Source: Macrococcus sp. 19Msa1099 (GTDB taxonomy: Bacteria; Bacillota; Bacilli; Staphylococcales; Staphylococcaceae). Taken from it: a DNA stretch of 64,000 nt. This document shows, piece by piece, positions 55,644 through 64,000 of this stretch. A program made the translations under genes and the position numbers. The notes below the pieces were generated by a model, which saw only the letters and a list, made by a program, of their open reading frames with translations, was not told the origin of the DNA and ran no database searches. How positions within the stretch are numbered: position 1 is the stretch's first letter; the number at the start of each line of letters is the position of its first letter. The stretch lies in the NCBI GenBank assembly GCA_019357535.2, contig CP079955.1, positions 682,001-746,000 on the forward strand, in the 5' to 3' direction.

Positions 55644-56306
55644 ATGGAAAAAGAATTTGTTGTCATTGGGCTTGGCCGATTTGGTGGTAGTATCGTAAAA
55701 GAATTAAGTGCCCTTGATATGGACGTTATGGCGATTGACTCAGATGAAGCGCGTGTCAATGAGTATGCTGATATTGCGACGCACGCAGTGATTGCAGATA
55801 CGACGGATGAGAATGTACTGAAAAGCCTGGGTATCCGTAACTTCGATCATGTCATTGTCGCGATTGGGGATAATATACAGGCAAGCATCTTGACGACATT
55901 AATCTTAAAGGATCTTGGTGTTAAGAAGGTTACAGCGAAGGCGCAGAATGATTATCATGCGAAAGTACTGAACAAAATCGGTGCAGACACAGTGGTACAT
56001 CCAGAACGAGATATGGGCCGACGCATTGCGCACAATGTTGCGAGCTCCTCTGTACTGGATTATCTTGAACTTTCTGATCAGCACTCGATTGTTGAGATCC
56101 GTGCAGGTGAAACATTGCAGGGACATACTATTCTTGACCTGGATATCCGTGCAAATTATGGTATCAATATTATCGCGGTTAAGCGTGGCAGAGAGATTAT
56201 CGTGTCACCTGATCCGGCTGTCGCGATTGAGAATGGAGACATTCTTATAATGATCGGTCATGATAATGATCTGAACCGTTTTGAGAAGAAGATTATGAAA
56301 GAATAG
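55644..56306 (+). CDS. ktrA: Ktr potassium channel regulatory subunit (RCK, c-di-AMP-binding type)
   Basis: A 220-residue peripheral protein. RCK_N domain with VIGLGRFGGSIV and acidic MAIDSDEARV binds NAD(H)/ATP; an RCK_C domain (about 135-220) is the type that binds cyclic di-AMP in the staphylococcal KtrA. It forms a ring under a KtrB membrane subunit and gates K+ uptake. KtrB is not in the window. It lies 15 bases after cydB, as in Staphylococcus aureus, and ends at a terminator. The symbol may be ktrC in other nomenclatures. Confidence 0.88.
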   Translation: MEKEFVVIGLGRFGGSIVKELSALDMDVMAIDSDEARVNEYADIATHAVIADTTDENVLKSLGIRNFDHVIVAIGDNIQASILTTLILKDLGVKKVTAKAQNDYHAKVLNKIGADTVVHPERDMGRRIAHNVASSSVLDYLELSDQHSIVEIRAGETLQGHTILDLDIRANYGINIIAVKRGREIIVSPDPAVAIENGDILIMIGHDNDLNRFEKKIMKE

Positions 56307-56309
56307 AAG

Positions 56310-56345
56310 ATAACCCCGAATGATTCTAGAATCATTCGGGGTTAT
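56310..56345. terminator. bidirectional terminator, 16-bp perfect stem
   Basis: Arms 56310-56325 and 56330-56345 pair perfectly around CTAG. It ends the cydAB-ktrA transcript; the distance to the rnjA stop (56379) allows it to serve rnjA as well. Confidence 0.9.
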
Positions 56346-56378
56346 TGTTATTTAAATATACAGTGACGAGGGTGTATA

Positions 56379-58067
56379 TTATTCTTTCTTATCTTTATTA
56401 ACATCCATGATCATCGGCAGGATCATTGGTTTACGTTTCGTCTTTTCGTAAAGGTATGGTGCAAGCGTTTCGCTGATGACATTCTTAATATGATGCCATT
56501 CAAGTTCTTCGCCAGAATTTAATTTCTCGATAACGCGTTTTTTAAGTAGTCTGCTCGCTTCATAGATCATATGTCCAGATTCGCGCATATATACAAAGCC
56601 GCGAGAGATGATGTCAGGACCACTAAGCAGCTGATTCTTTTCGAAATCCACGCTGACAACTACGATGACTAAGCCTTCTTCTGACAGCATCTTACGGTCT
56701 TTGATAACAACGTTGCCGATATCGCCGATACCACTACCATCAACAAGTACATTACCAGCTTGTACACGACCTGCATGACGTGCTGAGTCATGTGTTAATG
56801 CCAGTACGTCACCATTTTCGTGAATAAATACATTATCTGGGTTCACACCACAGTCGACACCGAGCTGTCCGTGCAGGCTCTGCATACGATACTCCCCATG
56901 AATCGGCATAAAATACTTCGGTTTCATAAGGCGCAGCATCAATTTCTGTTCTTCTTGAGAACCGTGTCCAGATGTATGGATATTTGATAATTTACCGTGG
57001 ATAACATCAGCGCCTGCTTTGTAAAGGGCGTTGATCGTACGGTTTACGCTTAATGTATTCCCTGGAATAGGGGAAGAACTGAAGATTACTGTATCTTCAG
57101 GAATAATAGAAATCTGACGATGCGTGCCATTGGCGATACGTGACAGTGCTGCCATCGGTTCCCCTTGAGAGCCGGTACATAGAATCAGTAATTTATGTTT
57201 CGGTACTGTATTGATCTTATTCGCTTCGATAAATGTTTCAGGGGGTACTTTAATATAGCCTAGTTCTGTACCAATCTTAATATTGTTCTCCATAGAGCGT
57301 CCGAATATGACAATCTTGCGGTCGAACTTCACGGCTGCCTCAATTGCTTGCTGCACACGATAGATGTTTGAAGCGAATGTCGCAAAGATAATACGACCTG
57401 TACACTTACGGAAAATTTGTTCGACGTTCTGTCCCACTTCACGTTCACTGATCGTAAAGTTCGGAATTTCAGCGTTTGTTGAATCTGATAATAGGCACAG
57501 CACACCTTCTTCGCCAAGACGTGCCATCTTAGCGATGTTGGCAGGTTCGCCAACAGGTGTAAAGTCGAACTTAAAGTCGCCTGTATGCACAATCTTACCT
57601 TCAGGTGTATCTACAATGACACCGTATGCTTCAGGTATAGAGTGTGTCGTTAAATAGAAGGACACCTTCAAGTGTTTAAATTCAAAGATACTGTCTTCAG
57701 TTATTGGATTTAAACTTGCGGTCCTAAGCAAGCCATGCTCTTCTAATTTATTACGAATAAGGCCTAATGCTAATGGTCCGCCGTAAATTGGAACATTCAG
57801 CTGTTTCAGTAAGAAAGGCACGCCACCAATATGGTCTTCGTGTCCATGGGTTATAAATAAGCCTTTAATTCTCTCTTTGTTCTCAATGAGATACGTGTAG
57901 TCAGGAATGACATAATCGATACCAAGTAACTCGTCCTCTGGAAACTTAATACCTGCATCAATGACGACAATCTCATCCTGATACTCTATTGCGTAGGTGT
58001 TCTTACCGATTTCGCCCATACCTCCAAGCGCGAAGACACCTACTTCATTTTTGCTTAATTGTTTCAT
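56379..58067 (-). CDS. rnjA: ribonuclease J1
   Basis: A 562-residue metallo-beta-lactamase/beta-CASP nuclease. [10 protein letters not shown] opens the protein; the zinc motif [10 protein letters not shown] follows, then LLSDSTNAE, and the beta-CASP region with [10 protein letters not shown] and PIHGEYRM. It has 5'-exo and endonuclease activity and is central to mRNA turnover. It overlaps the small rpoY by one base, a pairing I know from Firmicutes. Length matches RNase J1 (about 555-565). Confidence 0.95.
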   Translation of the reverse strand: MKQLSKNEVGVFALGGMGEIGKNTYAIEYQDEIVVIDAGIKFPEDELLGIDYVIPDYTYLIENKERIKGLFITHGHEDHIGGVPFLLKQLNVPIYGGPLALGLIRNKLEEHGLLRTASLNPITEDSIFEFKHLKVSFYLTTHSIPEAYGVIVDTPEGKIVHTGDFKFDFTPVGEPANIAKMARLGEEGVLCLLSDSTNAEIPNFTISEREVGQNVEQIFRKCTGRIIFATFASNIYRVQQAIEAAVKFDRKIVIFGRSMENNIKIGTELGYIKVPPETFIEANKINTVPKHKLLILCTGSQGEPMAALSRIANGTHRQISIIPEDTVIFSSSPIPGNTLSVNRTINALYKAGADVIHGKLSNIHTSGHGSQEEQKLMLRLMKPKYFMPIHGEYRMQSLHGQLGVDCGVNPDNVFIHENGDVLALTHDSARHAGRVQAGNVLVDGSGIGDIGNVVIKDRKMLSEEGLVIVVVSVDFEKNQLLSGPDIISRGFVYMRESGHMIYEASRLLKKRVIEKLNSGEELEWHHIKNVISETLAPYLYEKTKRKPMILPMIMDVNKDKKE

Positions 58068-58279
58068 TAAATTTTCTCCACGCTGTAATTTTCAGCTTTT
58101 TGTTCATACTCAAGGTGTGCACCTTCAAGTTTCTGAACAAATTCGATGTTGTAAGGACGATCGATTAAATATCTTCTCACTTGTTCTTCGCTCACTGCGT
58201 CGAAAAATTTAACCTGTGTGTTTTCACGAATGATTACTTCTGCTTTGTCTTCTTGATATAATACTTTAAAAATTGCCAT
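58067..58279 (-). CDS. rpoY: RNA polymerase epsilon subunit
   Basis: A 70-residue acidic/basic mixed protein beginning [19 protein letters not shown], the YkzG/DUF1447 signature. It is a small subunit of RNA polymerase in Firmicutes. AGGAGG lies nine bases before the ATG. The RNA leader holds a hairpin (58312-58329), and the promoter is at 58374-58403. Confidence 0.93.
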   Translation of the reverse strand: MAIFKVLYQEDKAEVIIRENTQVKFFDAVSEEQVRRYLIDRPYNIEFVQKLEGAHLEYEQKAENYSVEKI

Positions 58280-58311
58280 GTTTATTGCCTCCTATAATTT
58301 ACATAAAGAAT

Positions 58312-58329
58312 GCCCTAGAAGTCTAGGGC
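58312..58329 (-). other. hairpin in the rpoY-rnjA leader
   Basis: GCCCTAG and CTAGGGC pair around a four-base loop in the transcribed leader, about 15 bases before the ribosome site. There is no T run directly after it, so it is more likely a stability or processing element than a terminator. Confidence 0.65.
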
Positions 58330-58373
58330 TTAATAACCGTACAAGACATTATTAAAAATGTATGAGTACTACT

Positions 58374-58403
58374 ATATTACATGATTTTTAATATAAGTGT
58401 AAA
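58374..58403 (-). promoter_or_regulatory. rpoY-rnjA promoter
   Basis: On the minus strand TTTACA (complement of 58398-58403) and TAATAT (complement of 58374-58379) are spaced by 18 bases, giving a leader of about 85 bases. Confidence 0.6.
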
Positions 58404-58486
58404 GCCTTATGAAGCGAATAATCATATTTATATGAAAATATACTGAAAACTGATAGTTTATAAATAAATATAGTAGGAGGACAATG

Positions 58487-59266
58487 ATGGAACATAAACT
58501 AATATTATTTGATATTGACGGTACGCTTTATGATTACGACAAAAACATTCCAAATTCAACGATGGCTGCGATAAAGGCGTTGCAGACACAAGGGCATACT
58601 GTCGCGATTGCGACAGGACGTGCGCCATTTTTGGTGCAGCCAGTTCTGGAAGAGACAGGTATTAAGAACTATGTGTCATTTAATGGTCAGTATGTCTATG
58701 CGAATGGTAATGTCATCTATGAAAACCCACTCGATACTGAAAGCCTTAAAGCACTTGAACATGTTGCACATGGACATGATCATCCCGTGGTCTTCTTAAC
58801 ACATGATGACCTTGTAGCGAATATTGATTTCCACGAGTATATCAAGACAAGTCTGGATACGATGCATATGGCGCATCCACGTAAAGCTGATACTTTCTAT
58901 ATGCAGCACAAAATCTATCAGGCGCTGATATTTCATCAGCAAAGTGAGGATGGAATCTATGATGGGCAATTTGAACATCTGAAGTTTATACGATGGCATG
59001 AACTGAGTCGTGATGTCGTGCCTGCTAACGGCTCCAAGATGAGGGGGATAACGCACCTTGCAGCCTCGCTTGGATTTAATATTGAAGATACGATTGCGTT
59101 TGGTGATGGATTAAATGATATCGAGATGATCCAAGGTGCTGGCATTGGCGTTGTGATGGGCAACGGTGTTGATGAATTGAAACAGTATGCAGATTTCATT
59201 ACAAAAGCAGTTGATGAAGATGGTATAATGTATGCAGTTAAAGCATTAAATTTAATTGAAGGATGA
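58487..59266 (+). CDS. HAD-family phosphatase (Cof-type)
   Basis: A 259-residue Cof/YidA-type hydrolase. The catalytic DIDGTLYD is at the N-terminus; the C2 cap sits mid-protein; FGDGLNDIEMI is motif III/IV, and GVVMGNGVDELK ends the core. These enzymes remove phosphate from sugar phosphates or cofactors. The second ATG at 58487 is chosen because AGGAGG is six bases before it and only three before the first. The next gene follows after five bases. Confidence 0.9.
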   Translation: MEHKLILFDIDGTLYDYDKNIPNSTMAAIKALQTQGHTVAIATGRAPFLVQPVLEETGIKNYVSFNGQYVYANGNVIYENPLDTESLKALEHVAHGHDHPVVFLTHDDLVANIDFHEYIKTSLDTMHMAHPRKADTFYMQHKIYQALIFHQQSEDGIYDGQFEHLKFIRWHELSRDVVPANGSKMRGITHLAASLGFNIEDTIAFGDGLNDIEMIQGAGIGVVMGNGVDELKQYADFITKAVDEDGIMYAVKALNLIEG

Positions 59267-59271
59267 TGACG

Positions 59272-59529
59272 ATGAATACACATGCACAAGAAATGTTAAG
59301 AGAGTCAGAAAATAAAGCGATTCATCTTAAAATGATAGAATTTAATGTCAGAGGAAATGATGTCGTAGCTACATTCTTGTACGAAGACCTGTTTGAAGCA
59401 GAAGATGTACATTTGGCACCGAGACCGAAAGATCCGATGTTTCTGCATGTTGATGAGCTTGATGAAGTCACACAGGTGCTGGGTGAAAAAGGGATTGCAT
59501 ACCAAGTTAGAAACGATGAATTTATTTAA
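59272..59529 (+). CDS. uncharacterised 85-aa conserved-looking protein
   Basis: An 85-residue soluble protein of predicted alpha/beta make-up, acidic, with no cysteine and no motif I can name (HLKMIEFNVRGNDVV, then DPMFLHVDELDEV). The ATG at 59272 has GAAGGA eight bases upstream and follows the HAD stop closely, so it is in that operon. A perfect terminator follows at once. Function unknown. Confidence 0.75.
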   Translation: MNTHAQEMLRESENKAIHLKMIEFNVRGNDVVATFLYEDLFEAEDVHLAPRPKDPMFLHVDELDEVTQVLGEKGIAYQVRNDEFI

Positions 59530-59557
59530 AAAAACCGAAGCTTAAGCTTCGGTTTTT
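59530..59557. terminator. bidirectional terminator, 12-bp perfect stem
   Basis: AAAAACCGAAGC pairs with GCTTCGGTTTTT around TTAA. It serves the HAD operon and, overlapping its stop codon by two bases, the convergent def gene. Confidence 0.93.
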
Positions 59558-60110
59558 ATTCAACTGCAATGGCATCCTTTTGTACTTTCATTGGATCTGC
59601 TTTATCGATATGATCATAGAACATGACACCGTTCAGATGATCGATTTCATGCTGAGCGACGATTGCACTGAAGTCCTTCAATCTAAGCTTCACTTCTTCG
59701 CCATCTGGGGTATACGCCTTGACGGTGATACGCGCATAGCGATGTACGATGCCCGGTACAGCTTCATCTACACTCAGGCAGCCTTCACCGGTCGGTAGAT
59801 AGGATTTCTCGACACTATGGCTGATAATCTTGGGATTGATGAGCTGATGCGTCACATAATCGCCCTTTTTTTCGTCGTAGAAATGGATGACGAGCATGCG
59901 TTTCTTATAGTTCAGCTGTGGAGCGGCGATGCCGACACCACTTCTTAGCTGATACTTCCTGCTTTGTTCTTCATCCTGGCTCATCTTAAGAAACTCAAGC
60001 ATATCATCGATCAGCTGTCTGTCTTCTGTTGATAGGGGGAGGGGAACTTCCTCAGCTTTCGCTCTTAATGTAGGATGTCCGTCCCGAATAATGTCTTTCA
60101 TTGTTAGCAT
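59556..60110 (-). CDS. def: peptide deformylase
   Basis: A 184-residue type II deformylase. It shows [17 protein letters not shown] and the metal-binding HEIDHLNG motif in order. It removes the formyl group from new proteins. The ATG at 60110 is eight bases after GGAG; the upstream GTG would overlap that site. Length equals the staphylococcal enzyme (about 183) and it sits next to the YkyA-like gene as in staphylococci. Confidence 0.95.
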   Translation of the reverse strand: MLTMKDIIRDGHPTLRAKAEEVPLPLSTEDRQLIDDMLEFLKMSQDEEQSRKYQLRSGVGIAAPQLNYKKRMLVIHFYDEKKGDYVTHQLINPKIISHSVEKSYLPTGEGCLSVDEAVPGIVHRYARITVKAYTPDGEEVKLRLKDFSAIVAQHEIDHLNGVMFYDHIDKADPMKVQKDAIAVE

Positions 60111-60219
60111 TGTCTTCACTCCTCAGAGTAAAATATATCAGATTATTAAGATATGTGCTATCGTTTGAAAATGATTTTGAAAAGATATAACATAAAGCCA
60201 TAAATTAAGGAGGTTCAAT

Positions 60220-60852
60220 ATGAAGATAAGTAAATTAATATTTGCTTTGTTAATGGTTCTGTTATTAGCTGCCTGTCAAGGTAAGACAGAAGCGCTCGGC
60301 AATTTTGCCACACAGATCGACACTTCTGTAAAAGCGGAAGAACCTGTTAAGACAACAGGTGAAAAACTACAGAAACTAGAGAATGATAAAGTGAAAATCT
60401 TTAATCAGATCAATAAAGCGAAGCAAGGTGAAATTAAAGGCTACGCTGACCAGCTGCTTAAAAATGCTGACGACAGAAGAGACGCCATTCAAGAAGAAAT
60501 AAAGGCAATGGACAAATCAAAAGGAATTTATGAAGATGCAAAAGCGATGACGAAAGATATCAAAGATGAAACACAGAAAAAGCAGGTCGCATCATTTATA
60601 GAGGTGAATGATAAAAAGTACACGCAGCACCAGCAGCTTATGAATAGCTATAAAGACATCCTTAAAACAGAGAAAGATGTATTTACATATTTGAAACAGC
60701 CACAGCCAAAATCTAAGGTGGTCAATGCCAAGATTGAAAATGTTACTAAGAAGTATGAACAGTTCAACAAAGATACTACGGCCTATGCCAACATGTTAAG
60801 AGCAGTCGAACAAGAGAAGACGAAAATGACAGATATCTTGAACGGTAAATAA
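60220..60852 (+). CDS. YkyA-family lipoprotein
   Basis: A 210-residue secreted lipoprotein: signal peptide with hydrophobic core (residues 6-17) and lipobox LLAAC near 19, then a long helical, Lys/Glu-rich body with coiled-coil character. It resembles the YkyA family of putative cell-wall-binding lipoproteins that lies next to def and pdhA in related genera. AAGGAGG precedes the ATG. Exact role is unknown. Confidence 0.85.
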   Translation: MKISKLIFALLMVLLLAACQGKTEALGNFATQIDTSVKAEEPVKTTGEKLQKLENDKVKIFNQINKAKQGEIKGYADQLLKNADDRRDAIQEEIKAMDKSKGIYEDAKAMTKDIKDETQKKQVASFIEVNDKKYTQHQQLMNSYKDILKTEKDVFTYLKQPQPKSKVVNAKIENVTKKYEQFNKDTTAYANMLRAVEQEKTKMTDILNGK

Positions 60853-60904
60853 GTGCTGCTATTACATTTTTGATATATAACAGGTTCATCGTTTACTATA
60901 ACAC

Positions 60905-60931
60905 AGCGTGAAATAATCCTTATTTCATGCT
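60905..60931 (+). terminator. weak terminator after the lipoprotein gene
   Basis: An 11-bp stem with one G-U pair (60905-60915 with 60921-60931) and a five-base loop is followed by CTTTATATT, so the U tract is poor. Confidence 0.5.
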
Positions 60932-60956
60932 CTTTATATTGTCACAAACTTTTTCT

Positions 60957-60985
60957 TTAACAGTAATACAATTTTGTGATATTAT
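60957..60985 (+). promoter_or_regulatory. pdhABC promoter
   Basis: TTAACA (60957-60962) and TATTAT (60980-60985) are 17 bases apart, with TG one base upstream of the -10 box (extended form). Confidence 0.75.
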
Positions 60986-61027
60986 GAACTTGTAACGTAT
61001 AAAAACTAGAAAGGTTTGGTGAATTGA

Positions 61028-62143
<1,116 letters not shown>

Positions 62144-62146
62144 GTC

Positions 62147-63124
62147 ATGGCACAAATGACAATGATTCAAGCGATTACAAATGCGCTTCAAACAGAACTA
62201 AAAAATGACGAAAACGTATTAGTTTTCGGAGAAGACGTTGGTGTCAACGGTGGGGTATTCCGTGCGACTGAAGGACTTCAAAAAGAATTCGGTGAAGATC
62301 GTGTATTCGATACACCACTTGCTGAGTCTGGTATCGGTGGTTTAGCGGTAGGTTTATCATTAACTGGTTTCCGTCCAGTAATGGAAATTCAGTTCTTCGG
62401 ATTCGTATTCGAAGTATTCGATTCAATTGCAGCACAATTATCTCGTCAACACTTCCGTTCAGGTGGAACAAAAACTGCACCAGTTGTTATCCGTTCACCA
62501 TTTGGTGGTGGGGTACATACACCAGAACTTCATGCAGATAACTTAGAAGGTCTAATGGCGCAAACACCTGGTGTTAAAGTTGTTATCCCATCAAACCCAT
62601 ATGATGCTAAAGGATTATTAATTTCAGCGATTCGCGATAACGATCCTGTTGTTTACTTAGAGCATATGAAATTATACCGTTCATTCCGTGAAGAAGTACC
62701 TGAAGAAGAGTATACGGTTGAAATCGGTAAAGCAGCAGTGAAACAAGAGGGTACTGATTTATCAATCATTACTTATGGTGCAATGGTTCAAGAATCTATG
62801 AAAGCAGCAGAAACGTTAGCGAAAGATGGACATTCAGTAGAGGTCATCGACTTACGTACTGTTCAACCACTTGATATTGAAACAATCGTTGCTTCAGTTG
62901 AGAAGACTGGTCGCGTTGTTGTTGTTCAAGAAGCGCAAAGACAAGCGGGTGTTGGTGCGAATGTCGTATCTGAAATTTCAGAGCGTGCGATTTTAAGCCT
63001 GGAAGCACCTATTGGACGTGTATCAGCCCCTGATACTGCTTATCCATTTACTCAAGCAGAAAACGTTTGGTTACCAAACAAAGAAGATATTATCGCAGTA
63101 GCGAAAAAGACGTTAGAATTCTAA
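62147..63124 (+). CDS. pdhB: pyruvate dehydrogenase E1 beta subunit
   Basis: A 325-residue E1 beta subunit. [13 protein letters not shown] opens the TPP-binding domain; [14 protein letters not shown] and the C-terminal transketolase domain with [15 protein letters not shown] follow. It completes the E1 active site with PdhA and binds E2. A hairpin lies between it and pdhC. Confidence 0.96.
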   Translation: MAQMTMIQAITNALQTELKNDENVLVFGEDVGVNGGVFRATEGLQKEFGEDRVFDTPLAESGIGGLAVGLSLTGFRPVMEIQFFGFVFEVFDSIAAQLSRQHFRSGGTKTAPVVIRSPFGGGVHTPELHADNLEGLMAQTPGVKVVIPSNPYDAKGLLISAIRDNDPVVYLEHMKLYRSFREEVPEEEYTVEIGKAAVKQEGTDLSIITYGAMVQESMKAAETLAKDGHSVEVIDLRTVQPLDIETIVASVEKTGRVVVVQEAQRQAGVGANVVSEISERAILSLEAPIGRVSAPDTAYPFTQAENVWLPNKEDIIAVAKKTLEF

Positions 63125-63144
63125 TCTAGAAGATAAACGTGTAA

Positions 63145-63178
63145 AATGAAAAGTGGCATCACGATGTTACTTTTCATT
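63145..63178 (+). other. hairpin between pdhB and pdhC
   Basis: Arms 63145-63159 and 63164-63178 pair over 15 positions with two G-U pairs. No T run follows directly, so partial termination or RNA processing between E1 and E2 messages is more likely than full termination. Confidence 0.6.
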
Positions 63179-63217
63179 CATTTATTTTAATTCTTAATTC
63201 TTTAGGAGGAATTTATT

Positions 63218-64000
63218 GTGGCATTTGAATTTAAGTTACCTGCCCTTGGTGAAGGGATATTTGAAGGTGAAATCGTAAAGTGGTTCGTTAAGTCTGGTGA
63301 CGAAGTACAAGAAGACGATATTTTGTTAGAAGTACAAAGTGATAAATCTGTAGTAGAAATTCCATCTCCAGTAACAGGAAAGATCAATACGATCGTGGCT
63401 GAAGAAGGAACTGTAGCAAATCTAGGTGAGGTTATCGTAACAATCGATTCTGATGACGCACACGCACAAAATGATGCTGCAGAATCAAAAGAAGAACCAA
63501 AAGAGGAAGCACAAGCTGAAACTACAGAAGCGCCTAAAGCAGAAGCACAAGCACCTGCACAAGACGTTGAAGTTGATGAAAACCGCCGTGTTATCGCAAT
63601 GCCTTCAGTACGTAAATTAGCCCGTGATAAAGGGGTTAACATTAAAGCTGTTCAAGGTACTGGTAAAAACGGTCGTGTCTTAAAAGACGACGTTCTAGCG
63701 TATGCTGAAGGTGGACAAACAACTGCAAGTACACCTGAAGCACCAGCTCAAGAAGCACCAGCACAAGCAGCACCTCAACCAGTTGCAGCACCAGAAGGTG
63801 ACTTCCCAGAAACACGCGAGAAAATTCCGGCAATGCGTCGTGCAATTGCAAAAGCAATGGTGAACTCTAAACATACTGCACCACACGTAACATTAATGGA
63901 TGAAGTAGAAGTACAGGCATTATGGGATCACCGTAAGAAATTTAAAGAAGTTGCAGCTGAACAAGGTACGAAATTAACATTCTTACCATACGTTGTAAAA
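63218..64000 (+). CDS. pdhC: pyruvate dehydrogenase E2 (dihydrolipoyl acetyltransferase), partial at right edge
   Basis: The first 261 codons are present. GTG start at 63218 with TAGGAGG upstream. One lipoyl domain (1-80) has the lipoylated lysine in [14 protein letters not shown] near 44. An Ala/Pro/Glu-rich linker follows, then the E1/E3-binding domain ([14 protein letters not shown], residues about 128-165), a second linker, and the start of the catalytic domain ([19 protein letters not shown]). The rest lies outside the window. Confidence 0.95.
   Translation, partial: MAFEFKLPALGEGIFEGEIVKWFVKSGDEVQEDDILLEVQSDKSVVEIPSPVTGKINTIVAEEGTVANLGEVIVTIDSDDAHAQNDAAESKEEPKEEAQAETTEAPKAEAQAPAQDVEVDENRRVIAMPSVRKLARDKGVNIKAVQGTGKNGRVLKDDVLAYAEGGQTTASTPEAPAQEAPAQAAPQPVAAPEGDFPETREKIPAMRRAIAKAMVNSKHTAPHVTLMDEVEVQALWDHRKKFKEVAAEQGTKLTFLPYVVK

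Overview
The window reads as the chromosome of a low-GC Firmicute of the family Staphylococcaceae, most plausibly Macrococcus. The right half keeps a gene order I know from staphylococci: folD | purEKCSQLFMNHD, then ptsHI, cydAB, a ktrA-type potassium-channel regulator, rnjA-rpoY, def, a YkyA-type lipoprotein and pdhABC. The left half is accessory and differs strongly. The genus is inferred from overall gene content, not from a marker gene.

Bases 1-18012 hold a surface-glycan locus of the ABC-exported type. Its parts are two CDP-glycerol/ribitol-phosphate transferase-like enzymes, a GT2 transferase, a sugar epimerase, an LCP-family ligase, a WecC-type UDP-ManNAc dehydrogenase, a TagG/TagH-like transporter, and an operon of GT4 transferases. 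The operon also carries small coiled-coil proteins and two very large related proteins (729 and 706 aa) that share a C-terminal GT-B-like module. Bases 18180-30988 hold a separate Wzx/Wzy-type capsule locus: CapA, CapB, a CapD/PglF dehydratase, a CapL/TviB-type dehydrogenase, an aminotransferase, a PglC-like initiating transferase, a GNAT acetyltransferase, an ATP-grasp enzyme, two GT4 transferases, flippase and polymerase. These genes suggest a repeat unit begun on a 2,4-diamino-trideoxy sugar and containing an N-acetylhexosaminuronic acid.

Bases 31000-34000 hold nsrR and hmp (nitric oxide sensing and detoxification, with a visible NsrR operator) and a NERD-domain gene with a zinc ribbon. 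folD and the eleven-gene purine operon diverge from a control region with PurR-box-like CGAAC motifs. After purD come a short repeat, a 42-codon gene on the minus strand behind a near-perfect sigma-B promoter, an unknown ten-helix membrane protein, and an rlmI-like methyltransferase.

The most interesting signal is in the gap before the methyltransferase (about 47940-48060). A consensus promoter, a perfect CcpA cre site at the transcription start, and a strong terminator frame an RNA of about 85 nt. This RNA contains 17 nt complementary, as far as I remember it, to the conserved C-rich segment of the small RNA RsaE/RoxS. It looks like a carbon-regulated sponge RNA, analogous to RosA of Bacillus.

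The remainder is central metabolism: sugar uptake (HPr, enzyme I), a Rex-controlled cytochrome bd oxidase, potassium homeostasis, RNA turnover, deformylase, and the pyruvate dehydrogenase complex, whose E2 gene runs off the right edge. I saw no rRNA, tRNA, insertion sequence, prophage or CRISPR array.
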